A DNA stretch of 64,000 bases from Planctomycetota bacterium (GTDB taxonomy: Bacteria; Planctomycetota; PLA2; JAEUHO01): assembly GCA_020631815.1 (NCBI GenBank), contig JACKGW010000013.1, forward strand, positions 1 through 64,000, read 5' to 3'. Position numbers and translations under genes: made by a program. Under the pieces are notes generated by a model. That model saw nothing but the letters and a program-made list of their open reading frames with translations, was not told the DNA's origin and did not search any database. How positions within the stretch are numbered: position 1 is the stretch's first letter; each line of letters starts with the position of its first letter. Of this stretch, positions 32,453-41,422 are shown in pieces.

Positions 32453-35400
32453 CGTCGCCGGGACGCCGGGCGCGAGGGCGACGCGCTCTCGCGGTAGGCC
32501 CGCTCGTTCTCGTTGCCCTGGCGCTGTCTGCCTGCAGTGCGAGCGAAGCGGCCATCGAGCGCACGATCGATGCGCGCTTGGATCGTGCCAGCGACGTGGT
32601 CTCCCGCGAGATCGAGGGCTACCTCGATGGCGCACGCCTGGCGCTCGAGGAGCTCGAAGAAGCGTTCGTGCGCATCGACGACGTCGACGAGCGGTTCGCC
32701 GCCGTGGAGACGATCCGTCGCCGCCATGGTCTTTCCGGCCTGTCGTGGGAGGGACCGGGTGGCGGCGCCGTGTGGGCCGGACGACCGGTCGACCCACGCA
32801 GCCTGCCGGCCCCGGCTCCATGGCACCACTCGTTCCGGGCTGGCGAGCTGGGCTACTACGACGCGCCCACGCTGCGCGCGCTCGTGGTCGGACCACGGCC
32901 TGTGCTGGGCGGACATGCCTCGGCCGCGCTCATCCTCGAAGTCCGTGACGCCGACGCACGGGACGACCCGCCGTTCGAAGAGCGCTGGCGGTCGCGCTTG
33001 GAGCTGGACGCCGTGCGGCTGCTGCCGCCGGACACGGCACCCCCAGCGGCCGAGGCCGCCGAGCTGACGCGACGCGTGACGATTCGCGCCACCGGCATGA
33101 GCCGCGAGACGCAGCTCGTCGTGGAGGTGCGGGCGCACGATCCGGAGATCGTGGGCGAGCAGCTCGCCGAGGAGTCGTTGCGCGAGCGGGCGTGGCTGCT
33201 GTGGTTGGGCTGGGCGGTCCTCGTCGCCGGTCTGGGTGTGCTGATCGGGTTCAAGGTGCGCAGTGCGCGCTGGCGCCTGGTCGCTGCCGCGGTGCTCGTC
33301 CTGCTCGCACGCGGGGCGCTGGCGTGCGTCCCCGTGACCGACGCCTTGCCGGGCCTCTTCGACGCGTTCTCCCCCGCCGAGTTCGCGATCGACTTCCCCC
33401 TCGGCTGGTTGCGCTCACCGGCCGACTTCGCGCTCACCGCGATCGCCTTCCTGCTGTCGATCCTCTTCCTCGCAGCGGCGGTGTGGCGTCTGCCCCGACC
33501 GGCGCACCCGCGCTGGCGCGCTGGCACGGTGCTCGGCGGCATGGTGGCGGCGGGACTCGTCACGGGGTGGTGGCACGAGCTGGTCGCCGCGGCCGTGCGC
33601 GGCGGCAAGACGTCGTTCTTCCGCGCAGACTCGTTCGTGCCCCGGGCCGGTACGGCGTTCATGTTGCTCGGCGTCGTGGCGGCGACGGCCGCCGCGCTGC
33701 TCGCAGCCACCGCTGCGCTTCGCGTGGCGCGACGTGCGTGGGATCGCCGCGGACGCGCGGCCTGGGGCGCCGGGCTGCTCCTGGCCGCCGGCGCGGGCGC
33801 CGTGGCGTGGTTCGTTGCGCTCGGCGAAGGTCGGCCGGACATCGTCGTGCTGGCCTTGCCCGTGGTCGCCTCGGGCATCGTGGTGCGCGATCGCTTGTTC
33901 GGCCTGGCCCTGCCAAGCCGCATCTTGCTCGTCGGCGTGGCCAGCACCTTCCTGGCCTATCCCCTGCTGTGGTCGCAGGTCGCCACGCGGGACAGCGAGC
34001 AGCTCGCGCGCACCCTGCGCCACCTGCTGGCGACGGAAGAGTCCAACATCGAGTCGATGCTCCATGCGCTCCAAGACGCGCGCGAGGACCCACGCGTCCG
34101 TCGTGCGCTGGAGTCTGCGGCCGCCGGCATGCCCGTCGAGGGCGTGGCCTACCACCTGTGGCTGATGAGCGACTTCCGCGGAAGCGGCCACCCCTGCGTG
34201 GTCAGCGTGCTCGACGCGCGAGACCACGTGGTGGACCGCTTCTCGCTGGGCGCGCTGCCCGACACGCTCCTACTCCCCCCGGCCCCCCCGGTGCGCCCGG
34301 AGATGGACGACCAGCTGGACGTGGATCACGGCGACGGGGTGCGTCTGCGTGCCGTGATCGGTCGCGTGCGCATCCGCCGCGACGGCAAGCCGCTCGGTGC
34401 GGTGGTGTTCACGGCCCCCGATCGCCTCGACATGGAAGTGCGCGGCCTGCACGACGGGCTTCGCGCCGTGGCCAGCGACGAGAGCGATGACGACGCGGCC
34501 ACCGCGCGTCCACAGTTCGCCGAGCTGCGCGGGGGCGCCGTGCTGCGCGCCAGCGATCCCACCGTCTCGCGACGCGCCGATCGCTTTGGCCCGCCCGACT
34601 TGCTCGATCTGCAGCGTGAGGGGAGCGAGTCGGGGGAGGGCCGAGGTCGCGCGCTGGCGTGGCGCGACGACGACTTCCAGGGCTATGCGCAGTACACGCG
34701 CTCGCGCGGCAGCGTGCATGCCATCCGGCGCGCTCGGCCCGGGTTTGGCGAGGCCATGCTGGCGCTCTCGCGCGTGATCCTGCTGGGCGTCGGCCTCGCG
34801 TCGGTCGCTGCGTTGCTTGCGCTCGTCGTGAGCCTGCGGGGCTTCCGGCCGCAGCTGCACCACCGCATCCTCGTCTCGTACTTCATCATCTCCGTCATCC
34901 CGCTCGTGCTGCTCGGGCTGGCCAGCGCGCGCGATGCGCGCACGCGCTTCGAGCGGCGTCTGGACGCGCGCCTGGGCACGGACCTCGCGCGTATGCGGGG
35001 CCAGCTCGAGCGCCTGGGCGGGCAGCTGCACGAACGCGCGGACTCGGCCTCGCTCCAGCGCTGGACGCCGCAGACGGGCCACGACACGGTGCTCTACGAC
35101 GCGGAAGGCGTGGTCCAGGCGGCCAGCCGGCCCGGCCTCCTGACCGCCGACCTGCTGCCCGATCGACTGCCGGCCGAGGTGTACCGGGCCACCGTTCTCG
35201 AGAAGCGACGCCTCTTGCAGCAACACGCCGACTACGCGGGGCGCCCCGTGTGGTTCGGCTACGAACCCGTGCTCGACTCGACGGGCCACACGCGCGCGAC
35301 CGTCGGCATCCCCCTGCTCTACGACCAAGACCGCCTCGACGAGGAGGTGACCGTCAGCGGCAGCGTGCTGATGGCGGCGTACCTGCTGACGTTGGTGCTC

Positions 35401-36291
35401 GTGCTGGTGGGCGCGATCTACGCCGCCAACCGCATCGCACGGCCGCTGGCCTTCCTCGCTGCCGGTACGCGGCGCGTGGCCACCGGCGACCTCGACGTCG
35501 AGCTGCCCGGTGAGGGCGCCGACGAGATGGGCCAGCTCGTGGCCAACTTCAATGCCATGACGCGCGAGCTGCGCGAGACGACGGCTCGCGCCGTCCAAGC
35601 CGAGCGCGAGAGCGCGTGGCGCAAGATGGCGCGCCAGGTGGCCCACGAGATCAAGAACCCGCTGACACCGATGCGGCTGATGATCCAGCAGATGGAAGCG
35701 GAGGCGATCGACCCGGCGCGGGCGCAGGAGGCCATTCGACGCGCCGCCCCTGTCGTCCTCCGCCAGATCGAGACGCTCACGCGCATTGCCGGCGACTTCG
35801 CCAACTTCGCGCGCCTGCCCAAGCGGCGGCAGACGGAGATCGACCCGACGGCCCTCGTGGAAGAGGTGACGGCGCTGCACAGCGGCACGGCCTCCCGCGG
35901 CGTGGCCGTGACGTGCGAGGTCGAGCGCGGGCTGCCCCCCATCTACTGGGACGAGGAGGAGCTGCGTCGAGCGCTCATCAACCTCGTTCGCAACGGCATC
36001 CAGGCCATTCGCGGCCGGGGCGTGGTGCGGCTCAAGGCCTACGCCGCCGAGCGCGAGGGTCGGCCGGGGGTGGCGATCTCGATCACCGACACCGGCGTCG
36101 GCATCCCCCGCGAGAACCTCGAGCGCCTGTTCGAGCCCCACTTCTCCACCAAGACGAGCGGCATGGGTCTCGGCCTGGCCATCGTGCGCCGGATCATCCA
36201 GGACAGCGGCGGCACGATCCGCGTGTCCAGCCGCGTCGGCCGCGGCACCATCTTCACCCTTTGGTGGCATACCGCCTGGGAGGGGCGGTAG
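32449..36291 (+). CDS. Very large sensor histidine kinase (NtrY-like)
   Basis: A 1280-residue membrane kinase starting at GTG in a GTGA overlap. The first residues give a lipobox (LVALALSACS). Several hydrophobic segments at about 245-500 form a membrane domain, followed by a soluble sensor region and a second membrane pair near 760-830. The final helix (about 968-994) leads into a HAMP domain. HisKA has the phospho-accepting H1066 in RQVAHEIKNPLTPMRL, which is the NtrY-type sequence. The ATPase domain shows NLVRNGIQAI (N box), DTGVGIP, and MGLGLAIVRRII. It likely phosphorylates the NtrC-type regulator encoded upstream. Confidence 0.92.
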   Translation: MTSPGRRARGRRALAVGPLVLVALALSACSASEAAIERTIDARLDRASDVVSREIEGYLDGARLALEELEEAFVRIDDVDERFAAVETIRRRHGLSGLSWEGPGGGAVWAGRPVDPRSLPAPAPWHHSFRAGELGYYDAPTLRALVVGPRPVLGGHASAALILEVRDADARDDPPFEERWRSRLELDAVRLLPPDTAPPAAEAAELTRRVTIRATGMSRETQLVVEVRAHDPEIVGEQLAEESLRERAWLLWLGWAVLVAGLGVLIGFKVRSARWRLVAAAVLVLLARGALACVPVTDALPGLFDAFSPAEFAIDFPLGWLRSPADFALTAIAFLLSILFLAAAVWRLPRPAHPRWRAGTVLGGMVAAGLVTGWWHELVAAAVRGGKTSFFRADSFVPRAGTAFMLLGVVAATAAALLAATAALRVARRAWDRRGRAAWGAGLLLAAGAGAVAWFVALGEGRPDIVVLALPVVASGIVVRDRLFGLALPSRILLVGVASTFLAYPLLWSQVATRDSEQLARTLRHLLATEESNIESMLHALQDAREDPRVRRALESAAAGMPVEGVAYHLWLMSDFRGSGHPCVVSVLDARDHVVDRFSLGALPDTLLLPPAPPVRPEMDDQLDVDHGDGVRLRAVIGRVRIRRDGKPLGAVVFTAPDRLDMEVRGLHDGLRAVASDESDDDAATARPQFAELRGGAVLRASDPTVSRRADRFGPPDLLDLQREGSESGEGRGRALAWRDDDFQGYAQYTRSRGSVHAIRRARPGFGEAMLALSRVILLGVGLASVAALLALVVSLRGFRPQLHHRILVSYFIISVIPLVLLGLASARDARTRFERRLDARLGTDLARMRGQLERLGGQLHERADSASLQRWTPQTGHDTVLYDAEGVVQAASRPGLLTADLLPDRLPAEVYRATVLEKRRLLQQHADYAGRPVWFGYEPVLDSTGHTRATVGIPLLYDQDRLDEEVTVSGSVLMAAYLLTLVLVLVGAIYAANRIARPLAFLAAGTRRVATGDLDVELPGEGADEMGQLVANFNAMTRELRETTARAVQAERESAWRKMARQVAHEIKNPLTPMRLMIQQMEAEAIDPARAQEAIRRAAPVVLRQIETLTRIAGDFANFARLPKRRQTEIDPTALVEEVTALHSGTASRGVAVTCEVERGLPPIYWDEEELRRALINLVRNGIQAIRGRGVVRLKAYAAEREGRPGVAISITDTGVGIPRENLERLFEPHFSTKTSGMGLGLAIVRRIIQDSGGTIRVSSRVGRGTIFTLWWHTAWEGR

Positions 36292-36345
36292 TCTCTCCGG
36301 CCAGCGCCACGGGGCGGCGCGGGGCAGTCAAACCGGAGGTGACCC

Positions 36346-39144
36346 GTGGAGGGCGACACCAAGAAGCCGCCGCCGTTCTTTTGTCCGGCGTGCGGCCAGA
36401 AGCACCGCGCCCCCATCGACAACCTGCTGGCCAACCCGGGCGCCGTGCTGCGCGTCTCGTGCTCGGGGTGCACGAAGCGGCTGGCCGTGAGCCTGAACGC
36501 CGACGGGACCCTGGCCTGCACGCTGGCGTCCGATACGACGGCCGACGTGACGGCACCGGCACCGGCGCCGGAGGCCGCTCCCGCGCCCAAGGCGCAGAAG
36601 GCGTCCAAGTCGTCGGGACGCGACAAGGGAGGCTCGCGGGGCAAGAAGGGCAAGCGGTCGTCCGCTGCCAGCTCGACCGCGGTCCCGGCGCCCGCCTCGT
36701 CGGACACGGCCGTCGGCAAGTCGACGGCTCCGCTGCAAGCGGACGCCGCTGCAGCTGTCGACGAGGACGGTGACCCGGCCCCCGTAGCGGGTTCGGAGTT
36801 CGAGGAGGGCGAGCACGTCGGTCGCTACCTCATCGAGCATGCCATCGCCGCAGGCGGCACGTCGGTCGTCTACCGCGCGTTCGACCCCACGACCAACCGC
36901 ACGGTCGCCCTCAAGATCCTCAAGAAGGGTCTGGCCGACGCGATGCGCGAGCGCTTCCTGCGCGAGATCGAGGTCCAGGCCAACATCCGCCACCAGAACA
37001 TCATGCCGGTGTTCGATCGCGGCGCGCTCCCCGACGGCCGACCGTTCTTCACCATGGAGCTCCTCTACCGACCGATCACGCTGGAGGAGATCGCCGACCG
37101 CCGCCTGCAGGGCACGTTGACCAAGACGGCTTCGCTTCGTCCGCTGCAAGAGCTCGAGGGGCTCGTCAAGTCGGTCTTGGTGCCGGTCGCCGAGGGCATC
37201 TACGTGGCCAACGTCGAGAACGGCGTGATCCACCGCGACCTCAAGCCCGGCAACGTGCTCGTCGACAGCCGCACGCTGCGGCCCTACGTGATCGACTTCG
37301 GGATCTGCCACGTCCTCGAGAAGAAGGGAGCAGCAGGCCACGCGGTCGTCGCCCCCACCACGGAAGACGCCGGCATCGTTGGCACCCCGCGCTTCTTGGC
37401 GCCGGAGCAGGTCACCGGCGCGGTCAATGCGCGCACGGACGTCTGGGGCCTGGGCTCGCTGCTGCGCTACGCGGTCACGGGTGAGCCGCCCATAGCGGGT
37501 GCAGCCAGCATCACGCGCGCCGAGCTCGGCCGCCGCTTGGCCCAGCTGCGCGAAGCGCGCGCATCGGCCGAGCGCAAGAACGAGACGAGCAAGCTCGAGC
37601 TGATCGACGAGAAGCTCGCACGGCTCGAAGAACCCGATCTGCGCACGATCGACGACATCTTCCGCGATGCGCGTGATGCCCGCTACGCGCCGCTGCCCGT
37701 CAGCACGCCGTCGCCCGTCGCGGCCGTCATCAACAAGTCCATGGCGGCCAGCCCTGCTGATCGCTACGTCAATGCGCGCCAGCTCGTGGCGGACCTCTCG
37801 TCGTGGCTCGAAGGCGGGAGCGTGCGTGCGCTTCGCGAGGTGGGCGGCAAGGCCGCCGCCGTGGAGTCCGCGCGACGCGCCGTCCAGCGCCATCTCATGA
37901 CGGCGCTCGTCGCGGTGCTGGGCATTGCGGCCGGCTACCTGATCGGCAAGGTCCTCGCCGGCACGCCCCAGTCCCCGCCCTCCTCCCGCGTCGCCGACGT
38001 GGAGAACGACGTCGAGAGCCTCGAGGGCCACCTGGACCGCATCCGCCTGTCGCTTGCCGCCGGACGTCTCACGCCCCTCGAGCAGCGTCTCCTGTTCGAG
38101 ACGCTCGCCGAGCGCCAGCAGGCGTTCGAGACGCGCATGCGTGGCGAGCCGGACGTGCCGCGCGTGCGCTCCGTGCGCGACCGCATGCGGTTCGTCACCA
38201 ACCGCTACGCCCCGGCGTTGCTGTTCGTGGACCTGCCCGAGGGCGTCACGGCCGAGGCGCGCTGCCGCCTGGCAGGCTTCGCGACGTCGACCACCCTGGC
38301 GCCGGGCCCCAACCGCCTTGCCCCGGGCCTCTACGACATCGACATCCAGCCGGGCGACATCCGCATCCCGCTGGCCGTCCCGATGCAGATCCGCGAGTCC
38401 AGCCTGGAGGCGCAGCCGGACAAGGAGCCGGCGTGGAGCACGCTCCGGCTGCCGATCGCGCCGGCGAACGTGCCGCGCGACGTCGTGCTGGTGGCGGGCG
38501 GGCGCGTCCAGGCCCGCGACGTACCCTTCGGCCCGTCCTCGCCGGCCGAGGACGTGGCCCCGTTCTTCCTCGGGCGCGCCGAGGTGACCAACCAGGACTA
38601 CGCCGCGTGGCTGCGCACGCTGCCGCCCGAGGAGCGCGGCGAGCGCGCGCCGCTCTCCGGCATCACCGTGGGTCCGGAAGACGGCGGCGTGCAGGTCACC
38701 AACGGTGCCGACCTGCGCCCCGTGGTCGGCATCCGTCCGACGGATGCGCGGGCGTACGCGGCCTGGCGCGCCGAGCGCGACGGCCAGCCATGGCGCCTGC
38801 CGACCGAGGCCGAGTGGGTGCTCGCCGCGGGCGGGGCGCTGGGCTACACGCTGCCAGGCGGTCTCGCGGGCGAGCGCGACGACGCGCACTTGATCCCGCC
38901 GCTCGCCGACGCCGGCGGCCACACGCGCGACATCTCGCCCTACGGCGCGCGCGGCATGCTGGGCAACGCACGCGAGATGGTCACGCCGTCCATCCGTACG
39001 TCCACCGAGGGGGACGTCGTGGTCAAGGGTGCCGGTGTCGGCGAAGCGCCCGACGCGGGCGCGATCTACGCGTGGCGTGTGCTGGGCGCGGGCGACCGCG
39101 AGCCCTCGACCGGGCTGCGACTCGCGCGCAACCTCACTCGTTAG
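36346..39144 (+). CDS. Ser/Thr protein kinase with zinc ribbon, membrane helix and SUMF1-like tail
   Basis: A 932-residue protein starting at GTG after GGAGGTGA. Residues 13-45 contain a CPxCG...CSGC zinc ribbon. A Lys/Ala/Ser linker precedes the kinase domain (~158-490): AAGGTSVVYRA, VALKIL, HRDLKPGN near 296, IDFG and FLAPEQV are all intact, so it should be active. A transmembrane helix (about 515-537) leads to an outside region ending in a formylglycine-generating-enzyme fold (~736-932; FFLGRAEVTNQDYAAWL, WRLPTEAEWVLAA, YGARGMLGNAREMV). That tail has no Cys, so it cannot make formylglycine and is probably a sensor or ligand-binding domain. Confidence 0.92.
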   Translation: MEGDTKKPPPFFCPACGQKHRAPIDNLLANPGAVLRVSCSGCTKRLAVSLNADGTLACTLASDTTADVTAPAPAPEAAPAPKAQKASKSSGRDKGGSRGKKGKRSSAASSTAVPAPASSDTAVGKSTAPLQADAAAAVDEDGDPAPVAGSEFEEGEHVGRYLIEHAIAAGGTSVVYRAFDPTTNRTVALKILKKGLADAMRERFLREIEVQANIRHQNIMPVFDRGALPDGRPFFTMELLYRPITLEEIADRRLQGTLTKTASLRPLQELEGLVKSVLVPVAEGIYVANVENGVIHRDLKPGNVLVDSRTLRPYVIDFGICHVLEKKGAAGHAVVAPTTEDAGIVGTPRFLAPEQVTGAVNARTDVWGLGSLLRYAVTGEPPIAGAASITRAELGRRLAQLREARASAERKNETSKLELIDEKLARLEEPDLRTIDDIFRDARDARYAPLPVSTPSPVAAVINKSMAASPADRYVNARQLVADLSSWLEGGSVRALREVGGKAAAVESARRAVQRHLMTALVAVLGIAAGYLIGKVLAGTPQSPPSSRVADVENDVESLEGHLDRIRLSLAAGRLTPLEQRLLFETLAERQQAFETRMRGEPDVPRVRSVRDRMRFVTNRYAPALLFVDLPEGVTAEARCRLAGFATSTTLAPGPNRLAPGLYDIDIQPGDIRIPLAVPMQIRESSLEAQPDKEPAWSTLRLPIAPANVPRDVVLVAGGRVQARDVPFGPSSPAEDVAPFFLGRAEVTNQDYAAWLRTLPPEERGERAPLSGITVGPEDGGVQVTNGADLRPVVGIRPTDARAYAAWRAERDGQPWRLPTEAEWVLAAGGALGYTLPGGLAGERDDAHLIPPLADAGGHTRDISPYGARGMLGNAREMVTPSIRTSTEGDVVVKGAGVGEAPDAGAIYAWRVLGAGDREPSTGLRLARNLTR

Positions 39145-39153
39145 GACATGGGC

Positions 39154-39471
39154 TCAGTCGTGCGCGTGCCCGGGTTCGGGTGCCGACTCGCCGTGCCCCG
39201 GCTCGGCGTGGTCGCCCTCACCGTCCGCGTGGGACTCGTGGTCGGGGTTGACCTCGGCGAAACCGGTGCCGCGCGCGTAGGCGAACATGCCCCAGCCGAG
39301 CAGCGCGATGACCGCGATCCACACGACGGGCCAGACATAGAGCGCCGTGGGCGCCGTGGTCGCGAAGTCCTCCGCCGCCGGCGTGATGCTGCGCTCGGCC
39401 GGCTCGGGGGGGATCACGGCGGGGCCGTCGTCGTGGGGCGCGTCGTGCGACTCGTCGTGGGCGTGTCCCAT
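39154..39471 (-). CDS. Small single-helix membrane protein with His-rich ends
   Basis: A 105-residue protein. The N-terminus starts MGHAHDESHDAPHDDG, a transmembrane helix follows at about 45-65 (VWPVVWIAVIALLGWGMFAYA), and the C-terminus is again His/Asp/Glu-rich (HESHADGEGDHAEPGHGESAPEPGHAHD split across ~28 residues). The ends would chelate divalent metal or buffer protons. No known family. AGGAG precedes the start. It is the last gene of a minus-strand group with the hypothetical and HAD genes. Confidence 0.65.
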   Translation of the reverse strand: MGHAHDESHDAPHDDGPAVIPPEPAERSITPAAEDFATTAPTALYVWPVVWIAVIALLGWGMFAYARGTGFAEVNPDHESHADGEGDHAEPGHGESAPEPGHAHD

Positions 39472-39497
39472 GCTCGGCTCCTTGCGCGGGCCTGGCG

Positions 39498-40226
39498 TCA
39501 GAAGGACCCCAGCCACCGCCATGCGTCGTCCACCTCGTCGCTCGGCGTTCCCGGCGCGAGGTCGAGCACCCACGGCAAGCCGCGCGGCGCCCGGTCGGAG
39601 AACGTACCCCACGGGAGCCCACCCTCCTCGGGATGGGCGCCCTCCCGCCCGCTGGACGTACGACCTGCCACGCGCAGCCAGGCGACCCGCGTGAGGACGC
39701 TGGCCAAGGCGTCCGGCGCCTCCGGGCCGCCGACGTCCCGGGCCCGCTCGACGGCGGCAGCGACGTCGAACACCACGCCCAAGGCCGGCAGGTCGTCGAG
39801 CAGCCAGCCGAGCTCGTCGGCTCCGAGCAGATCGCCCGCCCCGCCCGTGAGGACGGCCAGCGGCACCCCGCGTCGGAGCGGGCCGTAGAGGCGCCTCGCA
39901 AGGCGGTCGACGGCCGGCGCGCTGTCCTCGCCCTCGCGCGGTCGACGCCCGCCGCGGACGGCCACCCAGGAGGCCCGGGCCCGGCTGGCCTCGTCGGCCG
40001 CCGCCTCCAAGCGCCCCTCGTCGGGCGCCTCGGACGTACCGGGCACGGCCCAGCCGAGGAGGCGCGAGCCTCTCGCCCGGAGGCCTTCACCCAGCCGCGT
40101 GGGGCGATCGGCGCCGTGGCCGACCACGACGACGTCGGGCCGCCACGCATCGAGCCACCCGAGGACGGCCTCGCTGGCAGGCCGCTCGCCGAGCGGCGCG
40201 GTCGAGAGGCCCATGGCTCGCTTCAC
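39498..40226 (-). CDS. Hypothetical protein coupled to the HAD phosphatase
   Basis: A 242-residue protein starting at GTG in a GTGA overlap with the HAD gene. Alternating strand and helix pattern (VDVVVVGHGAD, LLGWAVPG, ASWVAVRGG, VPLAVLTGG, LGVVFDVAAAVERA, VAWLRVAGR) suggests an alpha/beta barrel similar to sugar-phosphate isomerase/epimerase folds, but no catalytic set is visible. Function unknown. The C-terminus ends with DDAWRWLGSF. Confidence 0.6.
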   Translation of the reverse strand: MKRAMGLSTAPLGERPASEAVLGWLDAWRPDVVVVGHGADRPTRLGEGLRARGSRLLGWAVPGTSEAPDEGRLEAAADEASRARASWVAVRGGRRPREGEDSAPAVDRLARRLYGPLRRGVPLAVLTGGAGDLLGADELGWLLDDLPALGVVFDVAAAVERARDVGGPEAPDALASVLTRVAWLRVAGRTSSGREGAHPEEGGLPWGTFSDRAPRGLPWVLDLAPGTPSDEVDDAWRWLGSF

Positions 40227-41137
40227 GCGCGCTCGCCGGCAGCTCCGTCGGTCGGCAGCGGCGCACCCTGCTCCACCCACTGGGCAATCCCGTCCTCGTC
40301 GTTCGAGGCCAGCACGAGGTCGGCATGCGCCTTGGCCGCAGCAACGGCGTTGCCCATGGCGATCGCCAGGCCGGCCGCTTCGAGCATCGGCAGGTCGTTG
40401 ACGTGGTCCCCGATCGCGATGGCGCGCTCGGCGGGCACGCCGTGCCGCTCGGCCAGCCACACGAGGGCTTCCGCCTTGCCGCGCGATGCCGCTTGGATCT
40501 CGAGCATGTGGAGACGCGAGTGGCGGTACGGACGGAACAAGCTGAGCGGGAACGTCTCGCGGCGCAGCTGCGCGGCGGCCTCGGCAGAGAGCACGCTCCA
40601 CGCCGACTCGTGCGGCGGAACCTCGCCGTCGAAGGCCACCGGCAGGTCGAAGAACAGCGTCATGCGCAGCAAGCCGTGCAGCGGCATCTCGTGCCAGCCC
40701 TCGGCGAAGCGGACGTTGCTGTACCAGGCGGCCACGCTCGGGTGGTCCGCGTGCTCGCTGGCGACCGTCCACTTCGTGGTCGCTTCGTGCCGGAAGCCGA
40801 AGTCGGCGCGGGCTTCCACGGGCGCGAGGTCGTGCACGCGCTCGGGTGCCAAGTCGATGAGGCGTTCCGGCTCGCCGCCGGCCGGTCCGATCCACGAGCC
40901 GTTGTAGGCGACGATCGGCGTCTCCAGGCCGAGGTCGTCGTGGACTTCGCTCACGCCCTGGGGGCTTCGACCCGTGCACAGCACGACCATGAGGCCGGCA
41001 TCGGCGAGCTGGCGCACGGCGCGATGCGTGCGCGGCGTGACCTGGCCATGGTCGTCGAGCAGCGTGCCGTCCATGTCCAGCAGCACGGCGTCAAACTGCT
41101 CGCGGAGGCGGCCCAGACCAAGCTCCGGGGCTCTCAT
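40223..41137 (-). CDS. HAD-superfamily phosphatase (Cof-type)
   Basis: A 304-residue protein with the Cof/YbiV-type HAD pattern: motif I VLLDMDGTLLDD (nucleophile Asp and acid/base Asp), motif II VVLCTGRSP, a large type-IIB cap (residues ~85-200), and motif IV AIAIGDHVNDLPMLEAAGLAIAMGNA. Such enzymes dephosphorylate sugar phosphates or flavin/pyridoxal phosphates. The ATG at 41137 is preferred over an ATG nine codons upstream. Its stop overlaps the next gene. Confidence 0.92.
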   Translation of the reverse strand: MRAPELGLGRLREQFDAVLLDMDGTLLDDHGQVTPRTHRAVRQLADAGLMVVLCTGRSPQGVSEVHDDLGLETPIVAYNGSWIGPAGGEPERLIDLAPERVHDLAPVEARADFGFRHEATTKWTVASEHADHPSVAAWYSNVRFAEGWHEMPLHGLLRMTLFFDLPVAFDGEVPPHESAWSVLSAEAAAQLRRETFPLSLFRPYRHSRLHMLEIQAASRGKAEALVWLAERHGVPAERAIAIGDHVNDLPMLEAAGLAIAMGNAVAAAKAHADLVLASNDEDGIAQWVEQGAPLPTDGAAGERA

Positions 41138-41422
41138 GGGCGTGCCGTCCGCGGGTAGCGCCACGCGTGCAGGTCGGAGGACCCTCGCGCACCCGATGGG
41201 GAGACGGGCGCCGCGGGTCGGCTCGTCAGGGCGAAGGCGCCGCCAAGCGATCCGCGACGACTCGTAGCCGAGCTACTCGAGGAGCGGATCGCGCCGGCGC
41301 CGCCGAGCACTCGGCGAGTCGCACGCGCGCACCCCTGGAGGTGAACGATTACCATCGCGGGTGCTGTACCACGAGGTGAGGCGGGGGCTCCCCCTCGGCG
41401 GCAGCGTCCTGGAGCGTGACCG

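Noticed and set aside
39498..40226. The barrel-like protein as EboE, completing an ebo cluster
   Set aside because: It is 35 kb from eboBA, has no visible sugar-isomerase-like active-site set and is coupled to a HAD phosphatase instead.
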